Assembly: GCF_001865995.1 (NCBI RefSeq) | Contig: NZ_MLQQ01000040.1 | Span: forward strand, 248,001 to 312,000 | Source: Anaerobacillus arseniciselenatis | GTDB taxonomy: Bacteria > Bacillota > Bacilli > Bacillales > Anaerobacillaceae | Length of the DNA: 64,000 nt | Direction of reading: 5' to 3' | Shown here: piece after piece, positions 26,212 to 37,201 of the stretch | How the letters are laid out: the number at the start of each line of letters is the position of its first letter | How positions within the stretch are numbered: the stretch's first letter is position 1 | The notes under the pieces: generated by a model | Seen by the model: the letters and a program-made list of their open reading frames with translations, nothing else | Databases searched by the model: none | Told to the model about the DNA's origin: nothing | Program-made: the position numbers and the translations under genes

Positions 26212-28532
26212 TTCTTCTCTCCTACTAAAGCATGCTTTAATACTTCATCTAAATGTGACACCGGAACAAACGTTAAATCTTGACGAACACTTTCTGGAAT
26301 GTCATCAATATCTTTTTCGTTGTCTTTCGGTAAAATAATGATCTTTAAGCCGGCACGATGAGCACTCATTGATTTTTCTTTCAGTCCACCGATTGGAAGT
26401 ACTCGACCTCTTAACGTAATCTCGCCAGTCATTCCTACCTCTTTACGAACCGGGCGCCCTGTTAAAGCAGAAATAAGCGCTGTTGCCATTGTAATCCCTG
26501 CAGAAGGTCCATCTTTTGGAGTTGCTCCTTCTGGTACGTGAATATGAATATCATTCGTCTCATGGAAAGTAGGGTCAATATTAAGTTCCTCTGACCGTGA
26601 ACGGATATAACTAAAAGCAGCTTGAGCCGACTCTTTCATGACATCGCCTAACTTACCTGTTAACGTTAACTTCCCTTTTCCTGGTGAAAGTGACACTTCA
26701 ATCGCTAACGTATCCCCACCTGCGGATGTATAGGCTAACCCAGTTGCTGCTCCGACTTGATCTACTTCTTCTGCAATCCCGTATCTGAATTTCGGCTTTC
26801 CTAACATTTGTTCTACCGTATTATTCGTTACAATGACACGTTTTTTCTCACCAGATACAATAATCTTCGCTGCTTTACGGCAAAGAGTTGCCATCTGTCG
26901 TTCTAAGTTTCTGACACCTGCTTCACGTGTATAGTAGCGGATAACTTTAATCATTGCTTCCTCTTTTACTTGCATTTTCCCTTTATCTAGACCGTGATCC
27001 TTCATTTGCCTCGGTAATAAATAATCTGTCGCTATATGAAGTTTTTCTACCTCAGTATAGCCAGGAATATGAATAATTTCCATTCGATCTAATAATGGGC
27101 CTGGGATTGTGCCTACATTATTAGCGGTAGTTACAAACATAACTTTCGATAAATCGTATGGTTCTTCAATGAAATGATCACTAAAAGTATTATTTTGTTC
27201 TGGGTCTAGTACTTCTAACAGTGCTGATGATGGATCTCCACGAAAATCATTAGCCATTTTATCAATTTCGTCTAATAAAAATACAGGGTTAATCGAACCT
27301 GCTTTTTTCATTCCTTGAATGATACGCCCTGGCATAGCACCAACATAAGTACGGCGATGACCGCGAATTTCTGCTTCATCACGAACACCACCTAAGGAAA
27401 TCCGAACGAATTTCCGCTCTAATGACCTTGCGATTGACCTTGCTAGTGAAGTTTTCCCGACACCTGGAGGTCCTGCTAAGCAAAGGATCGGTCCTTTTAA
27501 TTCATTCGTTAACTGTTGAACCGCTAAATATTCTAATACTCGTTCTTTCACTTTTTCTAAACCGTAGTGGTCTTCATTTAAAATATTTTCAGTTCGTTTA
27601 ATATCTAAGACATCGGTTGTTTCTGTGTTCCAAGGAAGGTTAATCAACCACTCTAAATAATTTCGAATGACAGAGCTTTCCGCGGAAGTTGCTGGCATTT
27701 TTTCATAGCGATCAAGTTCTTTATACGCTTTTTCTTCAATGGATTCGGGCATCTCGGCTTCTTCAATTCGTTCCTTAAATTGTAGAATCTCTCCTTCTTT
27801 TCCTTCTTTATCGCCTAATTCTTTCTGGATCGCTTTCATTTGTTCGCGTAAATAATATTCTTTTTGTGTGCGTTCCATAGACTTTTTCACACGTTGACCA
27901 ATTTTTTTCTCTAATCCTAATACTTCTTTTTCATTGTTCAAAATTTCAATAAGTTTACTTAAACGGCCTTTTACTGAAATCGTTTCAAGAATTTCTTGTT
28001 TTTGAACAATTTTTAATGGTAGATGAGAAGCTACCACATCTGCTAAGCGCCCAGGTTCAACAATATCAGCAACTGAAGCTAACGTTTCTGCTGATATTTT
28101 TTTTGAAAGCTTAATATATTGATCAAATTGAACAAGGACGTTACGCATTAATGCTTGTTCTTCTGCATCATTTGCTTCTTCATCTTCAATGAGCGTCATC
28201 TCTACTTCGAAGTATTCTTCATTACTCAAAAAGTCTTCTACTTTTGCACGTTGCAAGCCTTCAACTAGAACTCGAATCGTTCCGTTAGGAAGTTTTAACA
28301 TTTGTTTTACTTTTGCTAATGTTCCAATTGGATAAATTTCCTCTTCTGTCGGTTCATCAATCGCTATTTCCTTTTGCGTAGCTAGAAAAATTTTATGATC
28401 ATTCACCATAACTTTCTCTAAAGCTTGAACCGATTTATTACGACCTACATCTAAATGAAGCACCATTGTAGGATAAACGAGTAATCCTCTAAGTGGTAAA
28501 AGCGGAATCACAATTTTATTTTTATCTGTCAT
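26208..28532 (-). CDS. lonA: ATP-dependent protease LonA
   Basis: 774 residues. N-terminal LAN substrate domain (about 8-200), coiled region, AAA+ module with Walker [10 protein letters not shown] and Walker [10 protein letters not shown], and C-terminal protease domain with the Ser-Lys dyad in KDGPSAGIT and [10 protein letters not shown]. It degrades damaged and regulatory proteins in the cytosol. ATG behind ACGGAGGTG. The upstream region has a promoter-like pair of boxes overlapping a 7-bp inverted repeat. Confidence 0.98.
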   Translation of the reverse strand: MTDKNKIVIPLLPLRGLLVYPTMVLHLDVGRNKSVQALEKVMVNDHKIFLATQKEIAIDEPTEEEIYPIGTLAKVKQMLKLPNGTIRVLVEGLQRAKVEDFLSNEEYFEVEMTLIEDEEANDAEEQALMRNVLVQFDQYIKLSKKISAETLASVADIVEPGRLADVVASHLPLKIVQKQEILETISVKGRLSKLIEILNNEKEVLGLEKKIGQRVKKSMERTQKEYYLREQMKAIQKELGDKEGKEGEILQFKERIEEAEMPESIEEKAYKELDRYEKMPATSAESSVIRNYLEWLINLPWNTETTDVLDIKRTENILNEDHYGLEKVKERVLEYLAVQQLTNELKGPILCLAGPPGVGKTSLARSIARSLERKFVRISLGGVRDEAEIRGHRRTYVGAMPGRIIQGMKKAGSINPVFLLDEIDKMANDFRGDPSSALLEVLDPEQNNTFSDHFIEEPYDLSKVMFVTTANNVGTIPGPLLDRMEIIHIPGYTEVEKLHIATDYLLPRQMKDHGLDKGKMQVKEEAMIKVIRYYTREAGVRNLERQMATLCRKAAKIIVSGEKKRVIVTNNTVEQMLGKPKFRYGIAEEVDQVGAATGLAYTSAGGDTLAIEVSLSPGKGKLTLTGKLGDVMKESAQAAFSYIRSRSEELNIDPTFHETNDIHIHVPEGATPKDGPSAGITMATALISALTGRPVRKEVGMTGEITLRGRVLPIGGLKEKSMSAHRAGLKIIILPKDNEKDIDDIPESVRQDLTFVPVSHLDEVLKHALVGEKK

Positions 28533-28575
28533 ATGTATACACCTCCGTACAACACCATCGTTTAAAAACGTTAAT

Positions 28576-28612
28576 CTTGTACAATTTTATCTTATCGTAC
28601 AAGCTTTGTCTA
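28576..28612 (-). promoter_or_regulatory. Candidate lonA promoter with overlapping palindrome
   Basis: On the minus strand TAGACA (28607-28612) and TAAAAT (28584-28589) are 17 bases apart, fitting a vegetative promoter about 50 bases before the lonA start. CTTGTAC and GTACAAG (28597-28603 and 28576-28582) form a perfect 7-bp inverted repeat with a 14-base gap centred between the boxes, so a repressor bound there would block transcription. Confidence 0.5.
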
Positions 28613-28705
28613 ATTATTAGTAATTTACTTAAATATTGGAGAGAACGAAATAACCTACATTTATTAGAATAACCGAAATTAATTGGATTAAATCAAAACA
28701 TTAAA

Positions 28706-28807
28706 GGACTGCCTCATAAAATGCAACCGCTATACTTCACCTTGTTTCATAATGTTATTTTGCATTTATTCAAGTACGCAAAGGTTGATATAAATGTGAG
28801 ACAGTCC
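28706..28807. repeat. Long hairpin repeat (family 1-like) between lonB and lonA
   Basis: GGACTGCCTCATA (28706-28718) and TGTGAGACAGTCC (28795-28807) pair with few mismatches, followed by an inner pair CAACCGCTATAC / GTACGCAAAGGTTG. It lacks the GTGTCTGACAC core. It lies just downstream of the lonB stop. Confidence 0.75.
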
Positions 28808-28814
28808 GATGATA

Positions 28815-30497
28815 TTATACTGGAGTTGGTTCGTTTCCAATATGATTAATCGCACTAGCAGGGATCACTTCATCGTCACTAATACTTTGTTCTGATACAA
28901 ACGATAGATCAAATACTTCTTGAAGTGTTTCAACTGCAATTACTTCAATTTCAGTTTGTTCATTAAAAATAAATTGGTAGTTCTCTTTCGGAACAATCAC
29001 TCGTTTAGCACCAGCTTGTTTTGCAGCTTCTACTTTAGCGACAACGCCACCAATTGGCTTTACAGTGCCGTGAATACTTAATTCACCTGTCATTGCTAAC
29101 GTATTGTCAACTTTAAATTGGTGAATGGCTGAGTAAATTGCAGTGGCCATCGAGATACCTGCTGACGGACCATCGATCGGTATTCCTCCTGGAAAGTTAA
29201 CATGAATGTCGTAATCGTCAGTTGCAACGCCCATCTGCTTTAAGACCGTGGCGACATTTTCTATTGAACCTTTTGCCATACTTTTTCTTCGAATCGAACG
29301 AACTCTATCACCAGTGCTCTCTTCTTCTGCGATACCGGTAATATTAATTTTTCCTTGACCTTTATTCTCATAAGCAGTTACTTCAATTTCAATAATTGCT
29401 CCTGAGTTAGGACCATACACTGCAAGTCCATTAACTAAGCCAACTTGTGGTTTTTCATGAACTTTCTTTTCTGGCCTTGGAGATCTTTGACTAGAATGTA
29501 TCACCCACTCTACATCTGCAACTTTTATCAACTCTCTATTTTCTCCCGTCGCAATTCCTGATGCGATTTGAACGATATTTACCGCTTCACGACCATTTGT
29601 TGCGTACCTCGATATAAGATCAAGTACCCCATCTTCATATTCAAAATGAATTTTAGCAACCGCCTTTTTCGCGACTGTAATGATTTCTTTAGGTGTTAGC
29701 GCGCGAAAATACACTTCTAAACAACGAGAGCGGATAGCCGGTGGTATTTCTTCTGGATTTCTTGTTGTTGCACCAATTAAACGAAAATCGGCAGGTAAGC
29801 CATTTTTAAAAATATCATGAATATGTGATGGTATTTGTGTATTTTCTTCACTATAATAGGCACTTTCTAAGTACACTTTGCGATCTTCAAGCACTTTTAA
29901 CAACTTATTAAATTGAATAGGGTGAAGTTCACCGATTTCATCGATAAATAATACCCCACCGTGAGCCTTCGTAACTGCCCCATGTTTCGGCTGTGGAATT
30001 CCAGCTTGCCCCATAGCTCCAGCACCTTGGTATATCGGATCATGAACCGAGCCGATAAGTGGGTCAGCTATCCCTCGCTCATCGAACCTAGCTGTCGTTG
30101 CGTCTAGCTCTACAAAAACACTGGAAACCCTGAAAGGTGATGAAGCATTTTTCTTAGCCTCTTCAAGAACTAACCTTGCAGCTGCAGTTTTACCTACTCC
30201 AGGAGGACCATAAACAATAATATGTTGCGGGTTAGGTCCACATAAAGCAGCTCTCAATGAACGTATCCCATCTTCTTGTCCGACGATTTCATCGAAGTTT
30301 GCCGGTCTTACTTTTTCAGATAAAGGTTCACTAAGTTTGATCGATCTCATCCTTCTTAACTGCTCTAACTCTTTTCTTGATTCTTTATCTACAGAAACCC
30401 GTTGAGACCTTTGTCCTTTTAACAAATTCCAAAAGTAAAGGCCAATAATTATCCCAAAAAATAATTGAATTAACAATGCTATGCCTGTCCAATTCAT
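28815..30497 (-). CDS. lonB: Sporulation-associated ATP-dependent protease LonB
   Basis: 560 residues, shorter than LonA because the N-terminal LAN domain is replaced by a membrane anchor (residues about 3-24). AAA+ motifs are [10 protein letters not shown] and VLFIDEIGEL. The protease dyad lies in IDGPSAGIS and GGVVAKVEAA. In B. subtilis lonB is made in the forespore, and the product is forespore membrane associated. It lies between clpX and lonA as in that species. ATG behind GTAGGAGGG. Confidence 0.96.
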   Translation of the reverse strand: MNWTGIALLIQLFFGIIIGLYFWNLLKGQRSQRVSVDKESRKELEQLRRMRSIKLSEPLSEKVRPANFDEIVGQEDGIRSLRAALCGPNPQHIIVYGPPGVGKTAAARLVLEEAKKNASSPFRVSSVFVELDATTARFDERGIADPLIGSVHDPIYQGAGAMGQAGIPQPKHGAVTKAHGGVLFIDEIGELHPIQFNKLLKVLEDRKVYLESAYYSEENTQIPSHIHDIFKNGLPADFRLIGATTRNPEEIPPAIRSRCLEVYFRALTPKEIITVAKKAVAKIHFEYEDGVLDLISRYATNGREAVNIVQIASGIATGENRELIKVADVEWVIHSSQRSPRPEKKVHEKPQVGLVNGLAVYGPNSGAIIEIEVTAYENKGQGKINITGIAEEESTGDRVRSIRRKSMAKGSIENVATVLKQMGVATDDYDIHVNFPGGIPIDGPSAGISMATAIYSAIHQFKVDNTLAMTGELSIHGTVKPIGGVVAKVEAAKQAGAKRVIVPKENYQFIFNEQTEIEVIAVETLQEVFDLSFVSEQSISDDEVIPASAINHIGNEPTPV

Positions 30498-30715
30498 GAA
30501 GTACCCTCCTACTTATTTTCAAGATGTATGCTTTAGTATCTCCGGTAATGAATGGAGTAATCTTCAAAAAATAAGAAGGGAATAATTGTTATTAGAAAAG
30601 CGGAAGCAACGAAAAAAGCATACCAATTCACTTGATATGCTAATTCGTATCTTATTTCTAAGTTCCTCTACAAAACCGAACTACTTACACTCATCGGACA
30701 GCCTTTTAAATTATA

Positions 30716-31984
30716 TTATGCACTTTCCTTAGGTACTGGTTGCTTTATAACCTCACCGTCTTTTGTTTCAAGAACTGGTGATGCTTTATCCGTCACCACT
30801 TCAGGAGTAATTGTACATTTAGCAATATCTTCACGTGAAGGTAATTCAAACATTACATCGAGCATCATACCTTCAATAATTGAACGCAAGCCACGTGCTC
30901 CTGTTTTACGTTCGATTGCTTGCTTAGCAATCTCTACTAACGATTCATCAGTAAAGTTTAATTCAACTTCATCAAGCTCCAATAACTTTACATATTGCTT
31001 AACTAATGCATTTTTAGGTTTTGTTAAAATTTCAATTAACGCATCCTCATCAAGCGGTTGCAAGCTCGAAATAACCGGTAAACGGCCGATAAACTCAGGA
31101 ATTAAACCGAAGCGAAGTAAATCTTCAGGCAATACTTTTGCTAAGTATTCTCCTGGTTTTAAATCTTCTTGTTTTCCTTCTGAGCCGAACCCAATTACTT
31201 TTTTTCCTAATCGACGTTTAATGATTTGTTCGATACCATCAAAGGCACCACCACAAATAAATAAAATGTTCGTCGTATCGATTTGGATAAATTCTTGATG
31301 TGGATGTTTTCTACCACCTTGTGGCGGAACACTTGCAGTCGTTCCTTCAAGAATTTTTAACAATGCTTGCTGGACGCCTTCACCTGATACATCACGAGTG
31401 ATTGATGGGTTTTCAGATTTACGTGCTACTTTATCAATTTCATCGATGTATATAATACCTTTTTCGGCTTTTTCAACATCATAATCTGCTGCTTGAATTA
31501 ATTTTAAAAGAATGTTTTCGACGTCCTCACCAACGTAACCAGCTTCGGTTAAACTAGTCGCATCAGCAATAGCAAATGGTACGTTCAAAATACGAGCCAT
31601 CGTTTGTGCTAAAAGTGTTTTACCACTTCCTGTAGGACCAATCATACAAATATTACTTTTTGCAAGCTCAACTTCATCAGTTTTCTGTGCAGAATTTACT
31701 CGTTTATAGTGGTTATATACCGCTACTGATAATGTCTTTTTAGCTTGTTCTTGACCGATCACATAATCATCTAATATTTCTCGGATCTCTTTCGGTTTAG
31801 GAATATCTTGGAAATCTACTTCCTCTTCTGTTCCTAGTTCTTCTTCAACAATTTCCGTGCATAACTCGATACACTCATCACATATATATACGCCTGGGCC
31901 TGCCACAAGCTTTCTTACTTGATCTTGAGTTTTACCACAAAAGGAGCATTTCAGCTGACCTTTCTCGTCATTAAATTTAAACAT
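30716..31984 (-). CDS. clpX: ClpX, ATP-dependent unfoldase of the ClpXP protease
   Basis: 422 residues. N-terminal C4 zinc-binding domain (CSFCGKTQ...CDECIELC), Walker A GPTGSGKT, Walker [10 protein letters not shown], and the GYVGED pore-region segment are all visible. It recognises tagged substrates and feeds them to ClpP. ATG at 31984 behind AGAGGGGTG. The spacer to tig (337 bp) carries the tig terminator, so clpX should have its own promoter. Confidence 0.98.
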   Translation of the reverse strand: MFKFNDEKGQLKCSFCGKTQDQVRKLVAGPGVYICDECIELCTEIVEEELGTEEEVDFQDIPKPKEIREILDDYVIGQEQAKKTLSVAVYNHYKRVNSAQKTDEVELAKSNICMIGPTGSGKTLLAQTMARILNVPFAIADATSLTEAGYVGEDVENILLKLIQAADYDVEKAEKGIIYIDEIDKVARKSENPSITRDVSGEGVQQALLKILEGTTASVPPQGGRKHPHQEFIQIDTTNILFICGGAFDGIEQIIKRRLGKKVIGFGSEGKQEDLKPGEYLAKVLPEDLLRFGLIPEFIGRLPVISSLQPLDEDALIEILTKPKNALVKQYVKLLELDEVELNFTDESLVEIAKQAIERKTGARGLRSIIEGMMLDVMFELPSREDIAKCTITPEVVTDKASPVLETKDGEVIKQPVPKESA

Positions 31985-32282
31985 AAAATTTTCACCCCTC
32001 TAAGATTGTTCTATATGTTTAGATCGTGCTTACCTGAGAAAAGCTTAACTTTTCTTTATTATGTATTGCATTTTAACACATCTAGAGTAATAAGCGTTAA
32101 TAGAAGCACTTATCACTTTTGATATAGGTAAAAATAACCTTTTTACTCAAATCATTGATGAACTCCAAGCATCAAATCTCCAAGTATAAAATAAGTATAT
32201 GTATTTAGTTCAATTTCCACCTCACTTTTTCCTTTTTTCTAACAAAGATTTTCATTCCGATTTTAGTACAAGTTAGTATAAA
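31985..32282. other. Spacer between tig and clpX
   Basis: About 300 bp of A/T-rich sequence that should hold the clpX promoter. I could not identify convincing boxes, a CtsR heptad repeat or a small ORF. Confidence 0.4.
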
Positions 32283-32311
32283 ACAAGGCACGAATACATC
32301 GCGCCTTGTCA
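32283..32311 (-). terminator. Terminator of tig
   Basis: On the minus strand ACAAGGCGCGA and TCGTGCCTTGT pair around a short loop, followed by TTTATAC. It lies 12 bases after the tig stop. Confidence 0.85.
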
Positions 32312-32321
32312 TTATTAATTA

Positions 32322-33617
32322 TTATGCTACAACTTTACTATTATCTACAAGAAAATCTACAGCTTTACGAACTTTTAGGTCGCCTTTCATCGCATCAGTG
32401 CCACCTTGCATCGCTAAGATTTGCTTAAGCTCATCTACAGAACGCTTATAAAGTTCAGCCATTTTCTCTAGTTCAGCGTCTACTTCTTCTTCTGTTACTT
32501 CAAGTCCCTCTGTTTGAGCGATCGCTTCAAGAGTTAAGTTAATTCGAACTCTTTTTTCAGCATCAGCCTTAAATTGTTCGCGCATGCCATTCTCGTCTGA
32601 ACCAGAGAATTGGTAATACATATCTAGGCTCATTCCTTGCGCTTGAAGGCGTTGACCGAATTCTTCTAGCATGCGATCTACTTCAGTTGTGATCATTGCT
32701 TCTGGAATATCGATTGTAGCATTTTCAGCAGCTTTCTCTACTAAAGTGTCACGTTTATTATGATCTGCTTCAGTTTCTTTGTCTTGGATCATTTTATCTT
32801 TAAGTTCTTTTCTTAACTCATCTAACGTTTCAACTTCTTCATTTACGTCTTTAGCGAACTCATCGTCAAGCTCAGGAAGTTGCTTACGCTTAATGTCGTG
32901 AACCGTCACTTTAAATACAGCCGGTTTTCCAGCTAGCTCAGGAGCATGGTATTCTTCTGGGAAACTTACTTCAACGTCCTTAGTATCTGCTGACTTAAGT
33001 CCAATTAACTGCTCTTCGAAACCAGGAATGAATGAACCAGAACCAATTTCTAAAGAGTAGTTTTCAGCTTTCCCACCTTCAAATGGTGTTCCATCTACAA
33101 AGCCTTCAAAGTCGATTACTGCAGTGTCACCATTTTCAATAGCTCCATCTTCAACAACCACTAAATCTGCATGCTTTTCTTGAAGTTGTTTTAACTCTAA
33201 TTCAACATCTTCGTCTGTAACAGTTGTTTCCATCTCTTCAATTTCTAAACCTTTATATTCACCAAGTTGTACTTCTGGCTTTACAGTAACAGTAGCTTTA
33301 ACAATTAAAGTTTGTCCTTTTTCCATTTGTTCTACGTCGATTTCTGGACGATCAACTGGATCAATGTTTGTTTCTTCGATTGCACTAGCATAAGCATTTG
33401 GAAGTAAAATATCTAATGCATCTTGGTATAACGATTCAACACCGAAACGTTGCTCAAACATAGCACGAGGTATTTTCCCTTTACGGAATCCAGGTACATT
33501 CACTTTTCCTACTACTTTTTTGAAAGCTTGATCTAAAGCTTCGTTTACTTTTTCAGCGTCTACTTCAATTGTAAGTACGCCTTGGTTTCCTTCTAACTTT
33601 TCCCATTTTGCAGTCAT
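32322..33617 (-). CDS. tig: Trigger factor, ribosome-associated chaperone
   Basis: 431 residues. N-terminal ribosome-binding domain with the signature [11 protein letters not shown] (about 40-50), FKBP-type peptidyl-prolyl isomerase domain (about 160-245, [14 protein letters not shown]), then a helical chaperone domain. It binds nascent chains at the exit tunnel. ATG behind GGAGGG. Confidence 0.98.
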   Translation of the reverse strand: MTAKWEKLEGNQGVLTIEVDAEKVNEALDQAFKKVVGKVNVPGFRKGKIPRAMFEQRFGVESLYQDALDILLPNAYASAIEETNIDPVDRPEIDVEQMEKGQTLIVKATVTVKPEVQLGEYKGLEIEEMETTVTDEDVELELKQLQEKHADLVVVEDGAIENGDTAVIDFEGFVDGTPFEGGKAENYSLEIGSGSFIPGFEEQLIGLKSADTKDVEVSFPEEYHAPELAGKPAVFKVTVHDIKRKQLPELDDEFAKDVNEEVETLDELRKELKDKMIQDKETEADHNKRDTLVEKAAENATIDIPEAMITTEVDRMLEEFGQRLQAQGMSLDMYYQFSGSDENGMREQFKADAEKRVRINLTLEAIAQTEGLEVTEEEVDAELEKMAELYKRSVDELKQILAMQGGTDAMKGDLKVRKAVDFLVDNSKVVA

Positions 33618-33756
33618 TTATTCTTTCCCTCCAACATTTTCATTATTAAGTATTTTGTGTTATGTCCAATATAAGTATATGATATTCGAACTTTTACAAC
33701 CATTTCATTATAACATACAGCTATATCATTTCAACTGTAAGAAATTAGCTGCTTCT

Positions 33757-33830
33757 TAATTTAAAATTTAAAATTTAAAATTAAAATTCTTAAATGCATA
33801 AATTCAAAATTTTAAATTGTGATTTGTAAA
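33757..33830. repeat. A/T low-complexity inverted repeat between tig and the TPR gene
   Basis: TTAATTTAAAATTTAAAATTTAAAATT and AAATTCAAAATTTTAAATT surround AAATGCATAAATT. It resembles the arms of the family 4 repeats but lacks the GCTTCGAAGC centre. Confidence 0.6.
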
Positions 33831-33836
33831 TTAACA

Positions 33837-34856
33837 TTAACTCTTAAAAGCTTCTTGTTCTATTTTAATGATTGTATCAGCGCAAGATAACATTTCGTCA
33901 AAATCTACATTATATTCACTGGCTATCTCGAGAACATCATCTTCAAGCCCGAAGAGTTGTACTGCTGTTTTATGTAGTGCTGCAGCCCATATAGACGGAT
34001 TTAATGGTTCAGGTGAAATAGGGTAAAGGGCAAATAAATAATGCCACCAAACTTGACTCGCCGCTTCATATAAACTTGGATTTTGACTTTCAAGTTTATT
34101 TGCTACTAGCTCCAACGTATTCTTACCGAACTTTTCATGAAAAACATCTTCTAAATTTAAAATGTTAACCTTATATTTCTTACCAAACTTATGTACTTCC
34201 ATTTGTTCCTCTACATTTTTTTCTTTCAATAACTGTAGAATAATACTTTTTAAAACTGGATCGTTTTCATCATTAAGTAAAAATTCTTTTATCGAGTCAA
34301 CAAAAACGTGAGTAGGCATTTTCCCTAACATTTGAATGGCTAACCATTGCTTATCAGGAGAACCATAATTTAACATATGTAAAAGCTCATTTGGTGGTTT
34401 CTTTGCTTCATCGTCCATTTCAATTTTCGTTTCACCATCGACCATTTGTCGACTAAAATGTAATAAGTGGTAAAGTGACTCTGCTAAATTTGCCGGAAGT
34501 TTTTCTTCCTCCATGATCCCTTCAAGCATCACAACTACTTCGTTATATTGCCCAAGCTGTACTAACAATGAAATATGTACTTGTAAAATATCAAAGTAGT
34601 TTCCAATGTCTTCCTTAAGCATTTTTTCAGTAATTTCTTTGGCTTCTTCTAACCTACTTTGCTCAATAAGGCTTAGAGCTAACCCGAATCTTGCTTGTGG
34701 ATGATCTGGCTCAATCTGTAGCGACTGGTCAAAATAAGAATGTGCATCTGAAAAGTTTTTTCCCTTTAACGCATCCATTCCCTTAGTTACAAGCTTTTCC
34801 ACAACTCCAGGAAACAAAACTACTTTTTCCTTATTATTTTTTTGTTCCTCATTCAT
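33837..34856 (-). CDS. ysoA: TPR-repeat protein YsoA-like
   Basis: 339 residues. Tetratricopeptide repeats in the N-terminal third (GMDALKGKNFSDAHSYFDQSL..., RFGLALSLIEQSRLEEAKEI), followed by an alpha-helical region of unknown fold. There is no signal peptide, so it should be cytosolic. B. subtilis has a TPR gene (ysoA) in the same place between leuD and tig, and the symbol rests mainly on position and architecture. Partners are unknown. Confidence 0.8.
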   Translation of the reverse strand: MNEEQKNNKEKVVLFPGVVEKLVTKGMDALKGKNFSDAHSYFDQSLQIEPDHPQARFGLALSLIEQSRLEEAKEITEKMLKEDIGNYFDILQVHISLLVQLGQYNEVVVMLEGIMEEEKLPANLAESLYHLLHFSRQMVDGETKIEMDDEAKKPPNELLHMLNYGSPDKQWLAIQMLGKMPTHVFVDSIKEFLLNDENDPVLKSIILQLLKEKNVEEQMEVHKFGKKYKVNILNLEDVFHEKFGKNTLELVANKLESQNPSLYEAASQVWWHYLFALYPISPEPLNPSIWAAALHKTAVQLFGLEDDVLEIASEYNVDFDEMLSCADTIIKIEQEAFKS

Positions 34857-35020
34857 AATTAACGCTCCACTCTATATATCACTCACTTTTTCATATAAGT
34901 TTACCATTCCCAAAAATGAAATACAACGAAACCCCCTTGCTGTAATAAAAAACAAACATCGTTAAAAGTCAGTTCTTCCTTTCCAACTAACTATCCAACA
35001 AACCAACATACAAACTAAAA

Positions 35021-35053
35021 ACAAAGAGGCAAACAAAAACGTCTGCCTCCTTC
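35021..35053 (-). terminator. Terminator of the ilv-leu operon
   Basis: On the minus strand GGAGGCAGACG and TTTGCCTC pair, followed by TTTGTTTTTAG, directly after the leuD stop. Confidence 0.85.
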
Positions 35054-35059
35054 TTAATA

Positions 35060-35647
35060 TTAAAGTGCTCTTTGTTTTTCGAAATTAGTAATAGCTTCTT
35101 CATATTTTAGTGTGACTGAAACTTCATCCCAACCGTTTAAGAGCATTTCTTTCCAATACGGATCTATCGTAAACTCGGCTGTGAATCCTTGATCATCGGA
35201 TATGTTTTGTTGCTTAAGATCAACTGTTAATTCATACACTCCTTCGTCAGCCTTTTCAAGGAGTTCGTTAACTTTTTCCTCCGGTAACTGAATTGCTAAA
35301 ATGCCATTTTTAACACAATTGTTATAAAAGATATCAGCAAAGTTCGGAGCAATAATGACTTGAAATCCATAGTCTTGCAAAGCCCACGGAGCATGTTCCC
35401 TAGATGAGCCACATCCGAAGTTTTGATTCGCTACTAAAATAGAAGCATTGTTATTATGTGGTTGATTAAGTTCGAATTTTTCATTGTCTGTTCCATCTGC
35501 ATTAAAACGCCAGTCAAAAAATAAAAATTGTCCAAACCCTGTGCGCTCAATTCGTTTTAAAAATTGCTTTGGTATAATTTGGTCCGTATCTACATTTACA
35601 CGGTTCATAGCTGCTACATTTCCTTTATGAACTACCATCCCAGCCAT
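35060..35647 (-). CDS. leuD: 3-isopropylmalate dehydratase small subunit
   Basis: 196 residues; swivelling domain of the isopropylmalate isomerase. Motifs VDTDQIIPKQFLKRI and FGCGSSREHAPWAL are present. I chose the ATG at 35647 (MAGMVVHKG) behind AAGGGAG; the upstream in-frame start is inside that site. Works with LeuC and is last in the operon. Confidence 0.97.
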   Translation of the reverse strand: MAGMVVHKGNVAAMNRVNVDTDQIIPKQFLKRIERTGFGQFLFFDWRFNADGTDNEKFELNQPHNNNASILVANQNFGCGSSREHAPWALQDYGFQVIIAPNFADIFYNNCVKNGILAIQLPEEKVNELLEKADEGVYELTVDLKQQNISDDQGFTAEFTIDPYWKEMLLNGWDEVSVTLKYEEAITNFEKQRAL

Positions 35648-35676
35648 ATTAGTAACTCCCTTCAATCATAAAGTTT

Positions 35677-37092
35677 CTATTTTACAGTTGCTTCATTAAA
35701 TATACGTACATCAGTAAATTTACCTTTCACTGCCGCTGCTGCTGCCATCGCCGGGCTAACTAAGTGAGTACGTGCCCCTTTTCCTTGACGTCCCTCAAAA
35801 TTCCGGTTAGATGTAGAAGCACAACGCTCACCTTCTGGAACAAAATCAGGATTCATACTTAAACACATACTGCATCCAGACTCACGCCATTCAAAGCCCG
35901 CTTCTAAAAACACTTGATCTAATCCTTCTGCTTCAGCTTGTAATTTTATTTTTTGCGAACCAGGAACAACCATTGCTCTAACACCAGGGGCAACTTTTCT
36001 TCCTTTGGCTACTTGGGCGGCAGCTCTTAAATCACTCATTCGAGAGTTTGTACACGAACCGATAAAAACGTGTTGAACCTCAACATCAGAAATAGAAGTA
36101 CCAGGAGTGAGTCCCATATAGTCTAGTGCTTGCTCAATAGCTATTTTATCAGCTGCATTTTCACAATCATTCGGATTTGGGACAACCCCGTTAATGCCAA
36201 TACCTTGTGAAGGATTCGTCCCCCACGTTACTTGAGGTTCGATTTCACTCGCTTCAATTTCAACTGTACGGTCATACGTAGCACCTTCATCTGTGGCTAA
36301 AGCGCTCCATTGTTCAACTGCTTTTTCAAATTCTTCTCCTTCTGGAGCATATTGTCTTCCTCTTAAGTATTCAAAAGTAGTTTCATCCGGGCTAATTAAA
36401 CCTGCTTTCGCCCCTGCTTCAATGCTCATATTACATACGGTCATTCGTTCTTCCATTGTCATATTACGAATTGCTTCACCTGTAAATTCGATAATAGAGC
36501 CTGTTCCAAAATTAACACCAAACTTAGCAATGATGGCTAAAATTACGTCCTTTGCAGTAACTCCTAAAGGGAGATCACCCTTTACATGAACTTTGAGCGT
36601 TTTTGGCTTTGATTGCCATAATGTTTGTGTGCTTAGAACATGTTCAACTTCACTTGTGCCAATTCCAAATGCTAAAGCTCCAAAAGCTCCGTGAGTTGAT
36701 GTATGGCTATCACCACACACGATCGTTTTTCCCGGTTGAGTTAACCCTAATTCTGGTCCAATGACGTGAACGATACCGCTATCAGGGCTATTTAAATCGG
36801 CAACCTTCACCCCAAATTGACGACAGTTATCAGACAATGTATCCATCTGCTTTTTAGCAATTTCATCTTTGATCACATAGCGATCTACCGTTGGAACATT
36901 GTGATCCATTGTTGCAAACGTTAATTCAGGACGGCGAACCTTTCTTCCTTTTAAGCGTAGTCCCTCAAAAGCTTGAGGGGAAGTAACTTCATGCACCATA
37001 TGAAGATCAATATATAAAAGGGAAGGCTTACCAGGTTCACTTGCAACGGTATGTTTTTCCCAAATCTTTTCGATGATTGTTTTCTTTGTCAT
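35677..37092 (-). CDS. leuC: 3-isopropylmalate dehydratase large subunit
   Basis: 471 residues; aconitase-family enzyme with a 4Fe-4S cluster ligated by cysteines in [10 protein letters not shown] and the later SGCSMCLSM. It converts 2- to 3-isopropylmalate with Leu[20 protein letters not shown] is a family signature. ATG behind GGGAGAGG. Confidence 0.98.
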   Translation of the reverse strand: MTKKTIIEKIWEKHTVASEPGKPSLLYIDLHMVHEVTSPQAFEGLRLKGRKVRRPELTFATMDHNVPTVDRYVIKDEIAKKQMDTLSDNCRQFGVKVADLNSPDSGIVHVIGPELGLTQPGKTIVCGDSHTSTHGAFGALAFGIGTSEVEHVLSTQTLWQSKPKTLKVHVKGDLPLGVTAKDVILAIIAKFGVNFGTGSIIEFTGEAIRNMTMEERMTVCNMSIEAGAKAGLISPDETTFEYLRGRQYAPEGEEFEKAVEQWSALATDEGATYDRTVEIEASEIEPQVTWGTNPSQGIGINGVVPNPNDCENAADKIAIEQALDYMGLTPGTSISDVEVQHVFIGSCTNSRMSDLRAAAQVAKGRKVAPGVRAMVVPGSQKIKLQAEAEGLDQVFLEAGFEWRESGCSMCLSMNPDFVPEGERCASTSNRNFEGRQGKGARTHLVSPAMAAAAAVKGKFTDVRIFNEATVK

Positions 37093-37110
37093 CTAATCCT
37101 CTCCCTAAAT

Positions 37111-37201
37111 CAGTTTTGAGTTTTGAGTGTTGAGTTATTTAGCAAAAGCTTCGAAGCATGGCAAATACAATCTTTTGAACTTCAACTCAAAATTCTTAAC
37201 T
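37111..37201. repeat. Low-complexity inverted repeat with central GCTTCGAAGC (family 4)
   Basis: CAGTTTTGAGTTTTGAGTG on the left and CTTCAACTCAAAATTCTTAA on the right flank AAAAGCTTCGAAGCATGG (about 37144-37161). It fills the leuB-leuC spacer inside the operon. Confidence 0.75.
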
